Shown here one piece after another: positions 51,935-61,215 of a DNA stretch of 64,000 nucleotides. The stretch covers positions 434,001-498,000 of the forward strand of contig JACQEZ010000011.1 in assembly GCA_016200325.1 (NCBI GenBank), given 5' to 3'. A model generated the notes under the pieces. It was not told the origin of the DNA. It saw only the letters and a list, made by a program, of their open reading frames with translations, and did no database searches. A program made the position numbers and the translations under genes. This DNA comes from Candidatus Manganitrophaceae bacterium. GTDB taxonomy: Bacteria; Nitrospirota; Nitrospiria; SBBL01; Manganitrophaceae. Each line of letters begins with the position of its first letter. The stretch's first letter is position 1.

Positions 51935-52435
51935 ATGAGAAAAACCATCATTGGGGTGATGGGTCCGGGAGAGCGGGCGCACGAAGAGGATATCCGGAAT
52001 GCCTATGCGCTCGGACGGCTCATTGCGCAAGAGGGATGGGTCCTCCTGACGGGAGGGCGCAACTCCGGGGTGATGGACGCGGCCAACCGCGGGGCGAAAG
52101 AGGCCGACGGCTTGACGATTGGGATTCTGCCGACGCGAGACCGAACCATGATCTCCGCTGCAGTCGATATTCCGATTCTGACCGAAATGGGGAGCGCCCG
52201 GAACAATATTAACGTCCTGACCAGCGATCTGATCATCGCATGCGGAATGGGCACCGGAACCGCCTCCGAGGTGGCGCTGGCGCTCAAAGCGGGGAAGCCG
52301 GTCATTCTGATCACGAAGGATGAAGAAGCAAAACGGTTCTTCCTCCACCTCCGTCCTGAAAAGGTCTTCGTTGCGCAAGACCCCGCTGCCGCCCTGAAAC
52401 AGGCGGTGCAGCTCCTCTCTTATTCCAAGCGATAA
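51935..52435 (+). CDS. LOG-family-like protein (TIGR00725 type)
   Basis: A 166-residue Rossmann-like protein: IGVMGPGERAHEEDIRNAYA, LLTGGRNSGVMDAANRGAKE and a later CGMGTGTASEVALALKAGKP. This is the TIGR00725 branch of the SLOG/LOG superfamily, which binds nucleotides; true LOG phosphoribohydrolase motifs are partly changed. GAGGAG precedes the ATG. Role unknown. Confidence 0.83.
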   Translation: MRKTIIGVMGPGERAHEEDIRNAYALGRLIAQEGWVLLTGGRNSGVMDAANRGAKEADGLTIGILPTRDRTMISAAVDIPILTEMGSARNNINVLTSDLIIACGMGTGTASEVALALKAGKPVILITKDEEAKRFFLHLRPEKVFVAQDPAAALKQAVQLLSYSKR

Positions 52436-52441
52436 CGAACG

Positions 52442-54118
52442 CTACTTTCCGCCATGAAGCGATCGGTGAGACGGTCCATTCTGTCGCGGCGCCGATGCAT
52501 CGCGAGGGGGGATAGTTGGGCCCGGTCGAGAGGCCGGCACCTCGGTCCGGGGGGGGCGCTCCATATGGGAGATCGGATGTGGAGGAAGGGACCGATACTC
52601 GATCACTTCTCTTCGGCCCGAACGGACCGGTTGGCCCGGTGAGCCTGAATAGACCGGCCGCTGAAGCACGTCGGGCATCCGTTTGTTTGGAGGGGGCGCC
52701 GGGCGCCGTGTTCCCCCCTGCGGCGGCGCTGGAAGCGTCGGCGGGGTTTCTCCGATGAAAGGTCGGGTCGGCGTGACATGGATGGGGTGCGAAGGGGGCA
52801 TTCCCCGCAGCGATCTTCCTTCAGGTCGGTTTGCCGGCGGAGCCGACTGAACCGGCGGCCGACCGAAATGGGCCCCCGGCCTGTCAAACGGATCCCCTCC
52901 CAAAGCGAGTCCGCGCGGCTCGCCTCTTAAGAAGCTGTTTCGTTGAACAACGATAATGGCGTTGTGAACATGAAGGTTGCGAAAGTTGCGATAGACCGGC
53001 CGGTCCGGATAGATTACGACATTCGTGATGTTGACGCTATACGGACCGAATTCTCCATAGCCGTAGTAGACCTCCCTTGGCGCCAACGGAACCCAGGCGA
53101 CATAAGTGGGGGTGTGTACCCAGGCCACATATCCGGGTGCCCAGAAGACGGCGCCACGGGCGGGGGGGACCCAGCCCCAGCCGACCCGTTCCACGAAAGC
53201 CCATCGCCCGTAATGATACGGCGCCCAACCCCACGGCTCATTCGAGACCCAGACATAATCGTTGCCGATCAAGACCCACCGGCCGACCTGATAAGGCGAC
53301 CAGTTGGAATAGCCGGCGGCGGCCGGAACCCAGACCGGGCCATACTCGCTCGTCTCCTGCCAGCGTCCATGTTCATCGAGATCGTGCGCATACCCGTCCA
53401 TCTCGGGGGGTAAAAAATGAACCCGGTCGGTCCGTTCGTAGAGCGAACGATCTCGCATCAGGTTCCATCGCTCCCATTCATCCGAAGAAACAAAAGAGGT
53501 GAAGGTCGCCTCGCTCCCCGCCCGAACCAGCAGCGTTTGATGTTCGGCCACGGTGATTTTCCCGCTGATTCCATCGGCATCGACCCGGCCTTGATAAGTT
53601 GTAATCCGGGTATCGCCCGGCTCGGTGATGTCGATCCGAAACTGCGACGGGCCGTTCGCATCGATGGCCGCCGCCGGGGTGGTCCATTGAAGGGTATATC
53701 CCCGCTCGCCTCGAAAGTGAATGAACGCCTGTCCTGAGTCGAGCGAAAAGTGAAGCGCGTCGTTATCGGTCGTCACGATTTCGAACGCGCTGTTCTCGTT
53801 GAGACGGAGGGTGGTTCCATCGGTTAACTGAAGCTCAGCCCTTCCCCCCGCGCCGACCGAGAGGCGGTCTCCCTCCCGCATCGGAAAGTTGACCGAAGCG
53901 GGAGACCACGCCATCTGATCCTTCGTTTCAATCTGGACATCCCCTTCGATCAGACTGATCCGAAGCACCTCCAGTGAAGAAGCATGGGCCAGAGAAGCGA
54001 CAAATGGGATCGATAGGAGAAAGAAGAGAAAACCAAAGACCCTCCCAGGCAGAAAGGGGAAACGGCCGTTGAACTTTTGCCGGGACCGATCTTTCCAATG
54101 CAGCGTCATCGTCCTCAT
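52442..54118 (-). CDS. FecR-domain protein with DUF6600 repeats
   Basis: A roughly 558-residue exported protein. After a signal segment (FGFLFFLLSIPFVASLAHAS) comes a FecR-type beta domain, about residues 50-210 (EGDRLSVGAGGRAELQLTDG), then a Trp/Tyr-rich domain with repeated GRWVLIG and YGRWAF motifs (DUF6600), and a Pro/Arg/Ser-rich, disordered tail of over 150 residues. No sigma factor or receptor genes are adjacent. The start is uncertain between TTG 54139, ATG 54118 and ATG 54109. Confidence 0.82.
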   Translation of the reverse strand: MRTMTLHWKDRSRQKFNGRFPFLPGRVFGFLFFLLSIPFVASLAHASSLEVLRISLIEGDVQIETKDQMAWSPASVNFPMREGDRLSVGAGGRAELQLTDGTTLRLNENSAFEIVTTDNDALHFSLDSGQAFIHFRGERGYTLQWTTPAAAIDANGPSQFRIDITEPGDTRITTYQGRVDADGISGKITVAEHQTLLVRAGSEATFTSFVSSDEWERWNLMRDRSLYERTDRVHFLPPEMDGYAHDLDEHGRWQETSEYGPVWVPAAAGYSNWSPYQVGRWVLIGNDYVWVSNEPWGWAPYHYGRWAFVERVGWGWVPPARGAVFWAPGYVAWVHTPTYVAWVPLAPREVYYGYGEFGPYSVNITNVVIYPDRPVYRNFRNLHVHNAIIVVQRNSFLRGEPRGLALGGDPFDRPGAHFGRPPVQSAPPANRPEGRSLRGMPPSHPIHVTPTRPFIGETPPTLPAPPQGGTRRPAPPPNKRMPDVLQRPVYSGSPGQPVRSGRREVIEYRSLPPHPISHMERPPRTEVPASRPGPTIPPRDASAPRQNGPSHRSLHGGK

Positions 54119-54410
54119 TGCTCCAAGTGATTGACTCAATTGCCAAGGCTAAGAAGAGCAATTTTTAGACCAACAGCGTGATCGGGGGATTCTCAGATAA
54201 AATAGCGGAAGTTCCCTTCTTTTCTATTTCACATCGACTAGACGGTTTTATCTGACCCAAAGGGTCAATTCAATACCCCAAATCGGGTGGCCATGGACGT
54301 GAAGGAGCGGTTCCGGCGGAAGAAGAAAGGCCGGGCCAGGAGCGGGGGAGGGTTTTCGGCATTCATCGAGCGACTGGGTCTCAAGCGCCCAATCGCCCGA
54401 CGATCCACCG

Positions 54411-54902
54411 TTACTTCTGAGACTCGACCTTGATCTCTTTCGACATCGCCTCTTTTGCCTTCGGCAATTCAATCGACAAAACACCATTTTTGACGGTGGC
54501 GCGAACCTGGTCTGCATTGACGGCCGAGGGGAGGGGGATATCGCGAGAGAAGGTTCCATAGACCCGTTCACTGAAAATGTAGTTTCGGTCTTCCTGCGAC
54601 TCCTCTTGCCGCACCTCTCCCCGTAGGTGAAGGGTGTTGTCGGTGATCGAGATCCGGATGTCCTCTTTCTCGAGGCCGGGCGTCTCGACCTTCACCACAT
54701 ACTTGTCTTTTTCTTCAGCCATCTCGACCGTCGGAAAAGAGGAGGTCAATGCCAGCACCGATTGTGGATTCCAGGAAGCAAGATCCCTAAAATCTCTAAA
54801 AAAATCCTGAAAGATTCGCTCCATCTCGGTCCGGGGACTCCACTGGCTGACGGCGCGGGATCGTTGCTGTCGGGGCGCGACTTGCTGTTGTCCGGTTGCC
54901 AT
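54411..54902 (-). CDS. Hsp20/alpha-crystallin small heat shock protein
   Basis: A 163-residue chaperone. An N-terminal arm with QQRSR and RTEMERIFQDFFRDF is followed by the alpha-crystallin domain: VVKVETPGLEKEDIRISITD, TLHLRGEVRQEE and FSRDIPLPSAVNADQVRATV, then GVLSIELPKAK. It holds unfolding proteins during heat or other stress. GGGAGG precedes the ATG. Confidence 0.94.
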   Translation of the reverse strand: MATGQQQVAPRQQRSRAVSQWSPRTEMERIFQDFFRDFRDLASWNPQSVLALTSSFPTVEMAEEKDKYVVKVETPGLEKEDIRISITDNTLHLRGEVRQEESQEDRNYIFSERVYGTFSRDIPLPSAVNADQVRATVKNGVLSIELPKAKEAMSKEIKVESQK

Positions 54903-55054
54903 AAAACACCTCCCTCTTGAATGTGGGTTGCATTGATCAATACGAACTTTTGCAGGTTACCATTAAGTAGAAAGGAGATTCCGTGAGTGCCATGACCGTG
55001 AATACGCTTACGGCCAACTGAACCGCTTTTGCCAGGATGAGCCGGGGTGAGGCA

Positions 55055-55099
55055 AGGTGAGCAAGATGAGCAAGATGAGATGGATGATGAAATGGATGA
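55055..55099. repeat. 9-base tandem repeat, intergenic
   Basis: Five units of nine bases: GGTGAGCAA, GATGAGCAA, GATGAGATG, GATGATGAA, ATGGATGAG, between the hsp20 gene and the ABC-2 permease. Same period as the tract in the exbD-like gene. Confidence 0.7.
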
Positions 55100-55130
55100 G
55101 ATGAAGGGGGTCGGCGTAAAGGGCTTGCCC

Positions 55131-55925
55131 CTACTCGGTTCCGCTTCGGAGCAAGAGCCCCTTTTCTTTGACGATCCGGAAGTTCCGATAAAAGAAGGCG
55201 AGGGCAAGAGAGAGATAGATCAGGTTGAGGAGGGCCGCCGTTCCCAACTCCCGTATTGGGAAGGCGCCGGTTTCGACGACCGACCGCATCCCCTCGAAGA
55301 CATGGGAGGAAGGCATCATCCAGGCGATCGGCCGGACCCAGGCCGGCATCACCGACACCGGATAGAAAACGGCGGAGACCGGCTGGACCAGAAAGGCGAG
55401 TCCCCACGCCATCACCTCCGCCTCCTGGCCGTAGAGGAGGATCGACGCCATCGTGATGATCCCGATCGCCCACCCCATCACCGCCAGGTTGAGAACAAAG
55501 GGTATCAACGAAAGACCGAGGACAAAAACGTTGAAGGAATAGAACAGCCAGGCCAAAAAGGCGCTGGCGAGCCCGGCGGTGAGGAGCTTTGCGACGCTGA
55601 TCGTCATCAGCGCCGCCAGGAACTCGCTCGGCCGCAACGGGGTGACGAAAAGATTCAGCAGGTTTTTCGACCAGACCTCTTCCAGGAAGGAGACCGAGAT
55701 CCCCTGTTGAGCCCGATAGAGGATATCCCAGAGAATCAACGCCCCCAAGAAGAAAGTGACGAACTTCGGAAGGTTCGTCTGGAAGCGCTGCAGATAGAGG
55801 GTCACGAATCCCCATAACAAGAGATCGACCAGCGGCCAAAAGAAGACCTCGGTCATTCGCGGCAGGCTCCGTTGGTAGAGATAGAGATGCCGTTGGACCA
55901 GCGCCATGACCCGGTAGAGTTTCAT
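55131..55925 (-). CDS. ABC-2 type transporter permease
   Basis: A 264-residue membrane protein with about six hydrophobic segments and the ABC-2 pattern: PLVDLLLWGFVTLYLQRF, ILWDILYRAQQGISVSF, NLAVMGWAIGIITMASILLYG, and QPVSAVFYPVSVMPAW near the C terminus. It pairs with the ATPase gene by a four-base overlap. Such systems export drugs, polysaccharides or lipids. Confidence 0.9.
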   Translation of the reverse strand: MKLYRVMALVQRHLYLYQRSLPRMTEVFFWPLVDLLLWGFVTLYLQRFQTNLPKFVTFFLGALILWDILYRAQQGISVSFLEEVWSKNLLNLFVTPLRPSEFLAALMTISVAKLLTAGLASAFLAWLFYSFNVFVLGLSLIPFVLNLAVMGWAIGIITMASILLYGQEAEVMAWGLAFLVQPVSAVFYPVSVMPAWVRPIAWMMPSSHVFEGMRSVVETGAFPIRELGTAALLNLIYLSLALAFFYRNFRIVKEKGLLLRSGTE

Positions 55926-56680
55926 GGCCGCATCTCCCCGTCTTCCATTAGATGATTTCCGCGCGCGACTTTGAGGAAGACATCTTCCAAATTCCGCTCC
56001 GCAAAAATCCGAAGAATTTCGGCGGGGGTTCCGCTGGCTAGGATGCGCCCTTGGTGTAAAAAAACAATCCGATCGGAGATCTCCTCCATCTCTTTCATGT
56101 TGTGAGAGGTGTAGAGGAGGGTCAATCGGCTTTGGTCTCGGATCGACCGGAGCAGCCTTCGGGTCTTGTCGGCGATGTCGGGGTCGAGGCTGGCGGTCGG
56201 CTCGTCGAGGAAGAGGACCTTCGGTCGGTTCAGAAGTGATTTGACCAAGGAGAGCCGGGTCATCTGACCGGAGGAGAGATGGCGGGTGATCGTATTCTTC
56301 AGCCGCTGGATCTCAAAGAGGTCGAGCAGCTCATCGATCCGGGTCTCCGGATGTCGAAGGCCGTAAAGCTTCGCGAAGACGGTCAAATTTTCTCGAAGGG
56401 TCAGCGAAGTCGGCATCGACACATAGGTCGATGAGAAATTCACCTGCGAGAGGATCGCTTCGCGGTGGCGCTTCAGGTCGAGCCCGAGGATGCGGATCTC
56501 GCCGGAGGTCGGTGTGATCAGCCCCAGCAGCATTTGGATCAGGGTGGTTTTGCCGGCGCCGTTGGGCCCGAGCAGGCCGAGAATCTCCCCCTCTTCGATG
56601 GAAAAAGAGAGATCATTGACGGCGACGAACCCGTTAAATGATTTCGTGAGGTGATCGACCTGTACGACCGGACGTCCCAT
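55922..56680 (-). CDS. ABC transporter ATP-binding protein (ABC-2 partner)
   Basis: A 252-residue ATPase. Walker A LGPNGAGKTT, signature LSSGQMTRLSLVKSL, Walker B VLFLDEPTASLDPD and H-loop TSHNM. The first Gly of the usual LSGGQ signature is Ser here. The ATG at 56680 begins the domain; the frame extends to 56743 but without a better site. No clear Shine-Dalgarno precedes it. Confidence 0.9.
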   Translation of the reverse strand: MGRPVVQVDHLTKSFNGFVAVNDLSFSIEEGEILGLLGPNGAGKTTLIQMLLGLITPTSGEIRILGLDLKRHREAILSQVNFSSTYVSMPTSLTLRENLTVFAKLYGLRHPETRIDELLDLFEIQRLKNTITRHLSSGQMTRLSLVKSLLNRPKVLFLDEPTASLDPDIADKTRRLLRSIRDQSRLTLLYTSHNMKEMEEISDRIVFLHQGRILASGTPAEILRIFAERNLEDVFLKVARGNHLMEDGEMRP

Positions 56681-56760
56681 GAAATGAAAGCGGAGAATCC
56701 TTTTTGGTTGTCTTTGATGTGATCTTTCTTTACTATAACACACTCACTGAGAGCGACGCG

Positions 56761-57756
56761 ATGCAACGCTATTACAACGCTTACAGCCATTATCTGAAAG
56801 GCCGCTTTCCCTGGAGAGTCTACAAGCTGCCGCTCGATGCCGGCTTCAACTGTCCGAACCGGGACGGCCGGGTCGCTGTCGGCGGCTGCACTTTCTGCAG
56901 CAACGCGAGCTTCAGTCCTAACAGCGGCGGCCCGTTGAGATCGGTCCGCGATCAGGTCGACGAGGGGATCGCCGTTTACCGAAAGCGGCGGTTCGGCGGG
57001 GAGAAGTTCATCGCCTACTTCCAGGCGTTCACCAACACCGACGCCCCGGTCGATCGGTTGGCAGCCCTCTATGAAGAAGCGCTCTCCCATCCCGAGATCG
57101 TCGGGCTGGCGATCGCGACCCGTCCCGATTGTCTGCCCGAGCCGGTGCTCGATCTCTTGAGCACCCTTCAAAAAAGGACGGCGCTCTTTTTAGAGGTGGG
57201 ATTGCAATCGAGCCATGATGAAACCCTGCGTCGTGTGAACCGCGGCCATACCTTTGCCGATTTCGTCGATGCGGTCGATCGGATTAAGCGAAGGGGCTTT
57301 TACCTCTCGACCCATCTCATTCTCGGACTCCCCGGCGAAGACCGGACGCGGATGCTGGAGACGGTCGAACGGGTCGCGCAGCTGCCGGTCGACGCCGTCA
57401 AGGTGACCCATCTCTATATCCCTCGACAGGCGCCGCTGGCCCAGGCCTATCGACGGGGCGAGCTCTCCCTCCTCACCCTGCCGGAGTATCTTCAGCTGGT
57501 ATGCGATCTGCTGGAGCGGCTGCCTGCGCGGATGATTATTGAACGGTTGATGGGAGAGCTCGATGGCGAGGACATCCTCGCGCCCCGCTGGGGAAGACAC
57601 AAGGGAGAGATCCTGGAGATGATCGCATCGGAGTTCGCGCGGCGGGGAACCTGCCAAGGGATCCTTTTTCGGGAGAAGCCTCAGGGAGACATCGGATGCG
57701 ATCGGGCACAGGTGCAGCGGTGCATCCCCCCCATGACCGCCCCCATCACATCATAA
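56761..57756 (+). CDS. TIGR01212-family radical SAM protein (YhcC type)
   Basis: A 331-residue radical SAM enzyme. Cluster cysteines Cys31, Cys43 and Cys46 have the CX11CX2C spacing of the YhcC/TIGR01212 group, and LEVGLQSSHDETL and HLILGLPGE are the following strands. The reaction of YhcC is not settled. It diverges from the ABC ATPase gene, and its 3' end overlaps the convergent lipoprotein gene by 76 bases. Confidence 0.9.
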   Translation: MQRYYNAYSHYLKGRFPWRVYKLPLDAGFNCPNRDGRVAVGGCTFCSNASFSPNSGGPLRSVRDQVDEGIAVYRKRRFGGEKFIAYFQAFTNTDAPVDRLAALYEEALSHPEIVGLAIATRPDCLPEPVLDLLSTLQKRTALFLEVGLQSSHDETLRRVNRGHTFADFVDAVDRIKRRGFYLSTHLILGLPGEDRTRMLETVERVAQLPVDAVKVTHLYIPRQAPLAQAYRRGELSLLTLPEYLQLVCDLLERLPARMIIERLMGELDGEDILAPRWGRHKGEILEMIASEFARRGTCQGILFREKPQGDIGCDRAQVQRCIPPMTAPITS

Positions 57757-58142
57757 AGATATTCCCGCTCCGCCGCATCGACCGTCGTCAGGTAAGATCG
57801 TTCCCAGCCTTTCAGATAAACGCTTTGTAAAAAGAGAAAAACCGGAGTTGACGGATCGATCCCTTCTTGCGCCATCTCCTTCTGAATCCAGGAGATCACC
57901 CCCGCGTGGGTCTTCATCGCGTCGGACTGAAGCGCATTGTCCGCATCGGTCAAGATCTTCGCAAACCTGTCAAAGTCTTCCGGGTGGGCATCCAGGTGAC
58001 GCGTCGCCAGCGCTTCCAAGCCGAGGAGATTCATCCTCCGGTCCGGGATCGGCAGCCGATCATATTCCGGGCCCGAACGGCAGTCCGAGAGGAGCAGCAG
58101 AAGGATGAGAAGAAGCAGAGGTCTAAATGGAAGTCGATGCAT
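57681..58142 (-). CDS. Small lipoprotein of unknown function
   Basis: A 153-residue protein with an N-terminal hydrophobic run and lipobox LLSDC. The mature region is charged and helical (LGLEALATRHLDAHPEDFDR) and ends in a Cys/Met-rich tail (GGMHRCTCARSHPMSP). That tail lies in the overlap with the radical SAM gene, so its last 20 or so residues may be an evolutionary by-product. ATG 58142 starts the signal. Confidence 0.65.
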   Translation of the reverse strand: MHRLPFRPLLLLILLLLLSDCRSGPEYDRLPIPDRRMNLLGLEALATRHLDAHPEDFDRFAKILTDADNALQSDAMKTHAGVISWIQKEMAQEGIDPSTPVFLFLQSVYLKGWERSYLTTVDAAEREYLYDVMGAVMGGMHRCTCARSHPMSP

Positions 58143-58305
58143 TTCGATCCAAGGCGAGGGGTCGAACAGCGAGAATACCTCAGCCACGGCGCCAGCGCAA
58201 CGCTCTCGCTACCGTGCCATCTTGCATGCCTCGATTTTAATATGTTAAGTTTTTGTTGCTGAACTTGCGTTCTGTGACATTCATCCTTTGTAGAGGAGGT
58301 TCAAG

Positions 58306-59004
58306 ATGAAGCGACTCCAACTCGTGTTCCTATCGGTGTCCACATTGATTTTTACCACCACCTCGGCGCTCTTTGCGGCGCCGATCGGCGTGCCGGGAGC
58401 TACCGTCGGTGCCAATAAATCGGATATCAGTGCGGAAGCAAATTTTCTCTTCGACCGCGACATCACCGGGAACGCCGGAGGTGGGACGGCCGAAGGGACG
58501 CAAGCCTTCGCAAAAGGGACGGTCGGCTTGACCGATCGGGTCGACCTGGTCGTCCGGCTTGGATTCGGTGATTTTAAGGTGAAAGACCAATCGCCGAGCA
58601 CATTGAACATCGATAGTGGTGTCGGCCCTGCCTTCGGGTTGGGATTAAAGGCGACCTGGGCGCAGATGCCCGATGCCAACCTGAAGATTGGAACCGTTCT
58701 TCAGACAACTCATCTTCGATCGAAAGATGGCGACTCCCGCTTCGGCTGGACCGAGTATGATGCGGCGATCGGCGCTTTTCTCGATTCCGGCTCCCGCTCC
58801 CTCCGCGCCGGGGATGCGGCCTTGATTCCCTATGGCGGCGTCGTTTGGTCCGGTCTTGATATCAATGGCGCGGCCCTGGAAGACAAAACGTTCGGCATTT
58901 TTGTCGGGGTGTTGGCCCGGTTTGCAGGGAATTTACATGTCGGCATCGAATTGCGCGTTCCGGATCAGACCGCACTCGGTGTGGAGGCCGGTTTTAGCTT
59001 CTAG
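58306..59004 (+). CDS. Small outer-membrane beta-barrel protein
   Basis: A 232-residue exported protein with a signal peptide (cleavage near LFAAPIG) and alternating amphipathic strands, for example VDLVVRLGFGDFKV and LHVGIELRVPDQTALGVEAG, ending with the C-terminal Phe typical of outer-membrane barrels. About eight strands fit. GAGGAGG precedes the ATG. Role unknown. Confidence 0.85.
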   Translation: MKRLQLVFLSVSTLIFTTTSALFAAPIGVPGATVGANKSDISAEANFLFDRDITGNAGGGTAEGTQAFAKGTVGLTDRVDLVVRLGFGDFKVKDQSPSTLNIDSGVGPAFGLGLKATWAQMPDANLKIGTVLQTTHLRSKDGDSRFGWTEYDAAIGAFLDSGSRSLRAGDAALIPYGGVVWSGLDINGAALEDKTFGIFVGVLARFAGNLHVGIELRVPDQTALGVEAGFSF

Positions 59005-59812
59005 GACGGCGCCTTTTTGATGGCAGCTGAGAGAGGATTTCAATCGAGGTGCCGACCGGGGGCCGTCCGAACGCCTCCCAGGCGTTTCCACCCCGGAGAA
59101 AGAGCTCCATCCATCGAACCAGATGGCCCTCTGCATTCCGCCAGCCGCTGCTGCCGGGGGCGAGGGCCATCTCTCCCACCGGGATCTCGAAGCTTGCATT
59201 CGCTACGGTCGCTTTTTGCGTGGCCCGGCCGATCCGAACCTCAAGCAGGGTGCCGGGGGCAAACGACACCTCCTCTGGCTCAAGGGTTGTCTTTATATTT
59301 CCATATCCATCGATATAGGCGATCTGCGCTTTCGGTACCGCCGGGATCTGAGTGCGGGGAACCTTTCCCAGGAGCGAAGACTCGCCCGCCGCAACCTGCG
59401 CGACGGCTGAAGGGAAGAGATCGCGTGAGCGGAATTGGGAGCCCTCTGCCGAAACAGAGACCCATCGGATCTCCTCGGAGGCATCGCGGATAAAGGAGAA
59501 GGTGTAACCGGCTAAGACGCCGATGACCCGGACGCCGGTGATGAGGCGGGCGAAGGCCAGACGCTCCCCGGCATTGCCGCTGCGGGCCCGTTTGTCATCC
59601 GAGCGGGGCGCGATGTTGTGATAGATCAGGGTGCCGGCGGGCGCCTCGTTTAATCCGAGCTGTGCAATGCAGAATCCGGCCGCCAGCGTCGCAAAGGGCG
59701 CGATTGGGGTGAGTACAACGTCTGCATCGGGAAGCGCTCGCTTGATCCGCTGCACCACCTCTGCGAAGGCGAGATCGCCCTGGCCATAATCGGCAAGGAT
59801 ATGAACGAGCAT
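58994..59812 (-). CDS. DUF62-family (SAM hydroxide adenosyltransferase-like) protein
   Basis: A 272-residue two-domain protein. The C-terminal domain is clear (AYIDGYGNIKTTLEPEEV). The N-terminal domain begins LADYGQGDLAFAEVVQ where the family usually has TDFG..D. The usual catalytic Asp-Arg-His triad is not obvious to me in the N-terminal half. True members cleave S-adenosylmethionine to adenosine and methionine; activity here is uncertain. CAGGAG precedes the ATG. Confidence 0.75.
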   Translation of the reverse strand: MLVHILADYGQGDLAFAEVVQRIKRALPDADVVLTPIAPFATLAAGFCIAQLGLNEAPAGTLIYHNIAPRSDDKRARSGNAGERLAFARLITGVRVIGVLAGYTFSFIRDASEEIRWVSVSAEGSQFRSRDLFPSAVAQVAAGESSLLGKVPRTQIPAVPKAQIAYIDGYGNIKTTLEPEEVSFAPGTLLEVRIGRATQKATVANASFEIPVGEMALAPGSSGWRNAEGHLVRWMELFLRGGNAWEAFGRPPVGTSIEILSQLPSKRRRPRS

Positions 59813-59913
59813 CGGACGGTCTCCTGCGACTCTCTCGTTTCTAAAGAGGGATCGATGCGATCGCGTTCGGATCCGGAAGGCTCTGATATGAAGGGGGGCA
59901 AAGCCCCCCCTGC

Positions 59914-60252
59914 TTAGGCGGGTGAGTTCGCTTCCCCAAAAACCTTCTTTAAAAGCGGTTCCATCTCCCCTTTCTTAGCCATCTCGTCGAGAATATCGGT
60001 GTCGCCGTAGAATTCTCCGCCGATGAACACTTTTGGGAGGGTCGGCCAGTTGGTCAACTTGGAGAGCGCTTCCCGTTTCTCCATGTTCCGCAAGACATCG
60101 ACGACTTCAAAGGGATAACCGTATTTGTTGAAGAACTGGATCGTCTCCATGGTGAAGCCGCACATCGGCATCGACTTCGTCCCCTTCCCATAGATTAAGA
60201 TCTTGTTTGTGTCGACCTCTTTTTTGATCTCTTCCTCAATTGGATTGCTCAT
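59914..60252 (-). CDS. grxD: Grx4-family monothiol glutaredoxin
   Basis: A 112-residue CGFS-type glutaredoxin that binds and delivers [2Fe-2S] clusters. Active-site residues KGTKSMPMCGFT are visible with Cys31; the usual CGFS Ser is Thr here. The cis-Pro and glutathione-binding WPTLPKVFIGGEF are intact. CAGGAGAG precedes the ATG. It follows the bolA gene by 35 bases on the same strand. Confidence 0.92.
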   Translation of the reverse strand: MSNPIEEEIKKEVDTNKILIYGKGTKSMPMCGFTMETIQFFNKYGYPFEVVDVLRNMEKREALSKLTNWPTLPKVFIGGEFYGDTDILDEMAKKGEMEPLLKKVFGEANSPA

Positions 60253-60287
60253 TGTTCTCTCCTGGTTTCAAAATAAAGTAGGGACAT

Positions 60288-60554
60288 TTAATGGCTCGAA
60301 GGGGTCTCTGCCGCTGCGGCCTCTTCGGGGGTGTACGATTTAATTTCCAACGCGTGGATCCGTCCGTCTTTCATCGGCTCATTCAGCGCTTGATAGACAA
60401 ATCGTTGCCGGTCGAGAAGGTTCTTCCCGCGGAAGGCGTCCGACACGATCTGGACGCGAAAGTGATCCATCATGCCGGTCCGATCGGTCACGGTGACCTG
60501 CGCGTCGGGCATCGCTTTCTGAATGTAGTCGACCAATATCTCTTTGCTGATCAT
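60288..60554 (-). CDS. bolA: BolA-family protein
   Basis: An 88-residue BolA/IbaG-like protein: KEILVDYIQKAMPDAQVTVT, then DHFRVQIVSDAFRGKNLLDR and VYQALNEPMKDGRIHALEI with the conserved RIHAL. BolA binds Grx4-type glutaredoxins to carry [2Fe-2S] clusters. ATG 60554 starts the domain; the GGAGG upstream is 15 bases away, longer than usual. Confidence 0.9.
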   Translation of the reverse strand: MISKEILVDYIQKAMPDAQVTVTDRTGMMDHFRVQIVSDAFRGKNLLDRQRFVYQALNEPMKDGRIHALEIKSYTPEEAAAAETPSSH

Positions 60555-60767
60555 CGCTTGATCTGTCGTCCTCCAGATTTCAAAGATAATGTTTACGAGA
60601 GGATTATTATACCTCATTTCACATGGATCTTAAAGAAGAAAGAGGCGGCCGGCCCCTTCCAAAAAGGTCATCCCGATCTTTACTTGACATGCGGGAAAGC
60701 TTGGCATATAAACGGCTCGGCGGCGGCTGCCGCCGGGAGCTGATTTCGTAGCCAAAGGAGGGAAACG

Positions 60768-61193
60768 TTGGAGTATCTGCCGTTGCCTGAGGTCGATGAG
60801 GAGATTGCCCGGATCATCGTCTTTTTTGAATGGGACTATCTTGATCCCAAGCGGATCCGCACGGTTCGAAGCAGGGGGAGTCGAAGCCGCCGGATTCTGG
60901 CCCGCTGTCATGCCCTTCCGAAGGCGCTGCAGATTGGATTGGCATTGCAGGCACATTATGTCATCGAATTGGTCTCCGAGAATTACGATCGGCTCTCGGA
61001 GGAGGAGCAGACCAAGACCTTAATCCACGAGCTGCTCCATATCCCGGCGACCTTCGGGGGGGGCTTTCGCCACCATGACTTCGTTCATGGCCGCCGGGTG
61101 AACAAGCTTTATGAGCGCTATGCCAAACGACCGACGCCGACCTCCTCCCCCTCTTGGCCGACCGAAGCGGCGCAATCCGGTCTGACGTTCTGA
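60768..61193 (+). CDS. Putative metallopeptidase (phage-metallopeptidase-like)
   Basis: A 141-residue protein. The zinc motif HELLHIP with GGFRHHD downstream resembles the putative phage metallopeptidase group. The N-terminal part (IIVFFEWDYLDPKRIRTVRS) resembles the substrate-binding half of such proteins. It starts at TTG 60768 with a strong AAAGGAGG seven bases upstream. No phage genes surround it. Confidence 0.72.
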   Translation: MEYLPLPEVDEEIARIIVFFEWDYLDPKRIRTVRSRGSRSRRILARCHALPKALQIGLALQAHYVIELVSENYDRLSEEEQTKTLIHELLHIPATFGGGFRHHDFVHGRRVNKLYERYAKRPTPTSSPSWPTEAAQSGLTF

Positions 61194-61215
61194 TCTGATC
61201 TTTAGTCGGGCGAAT

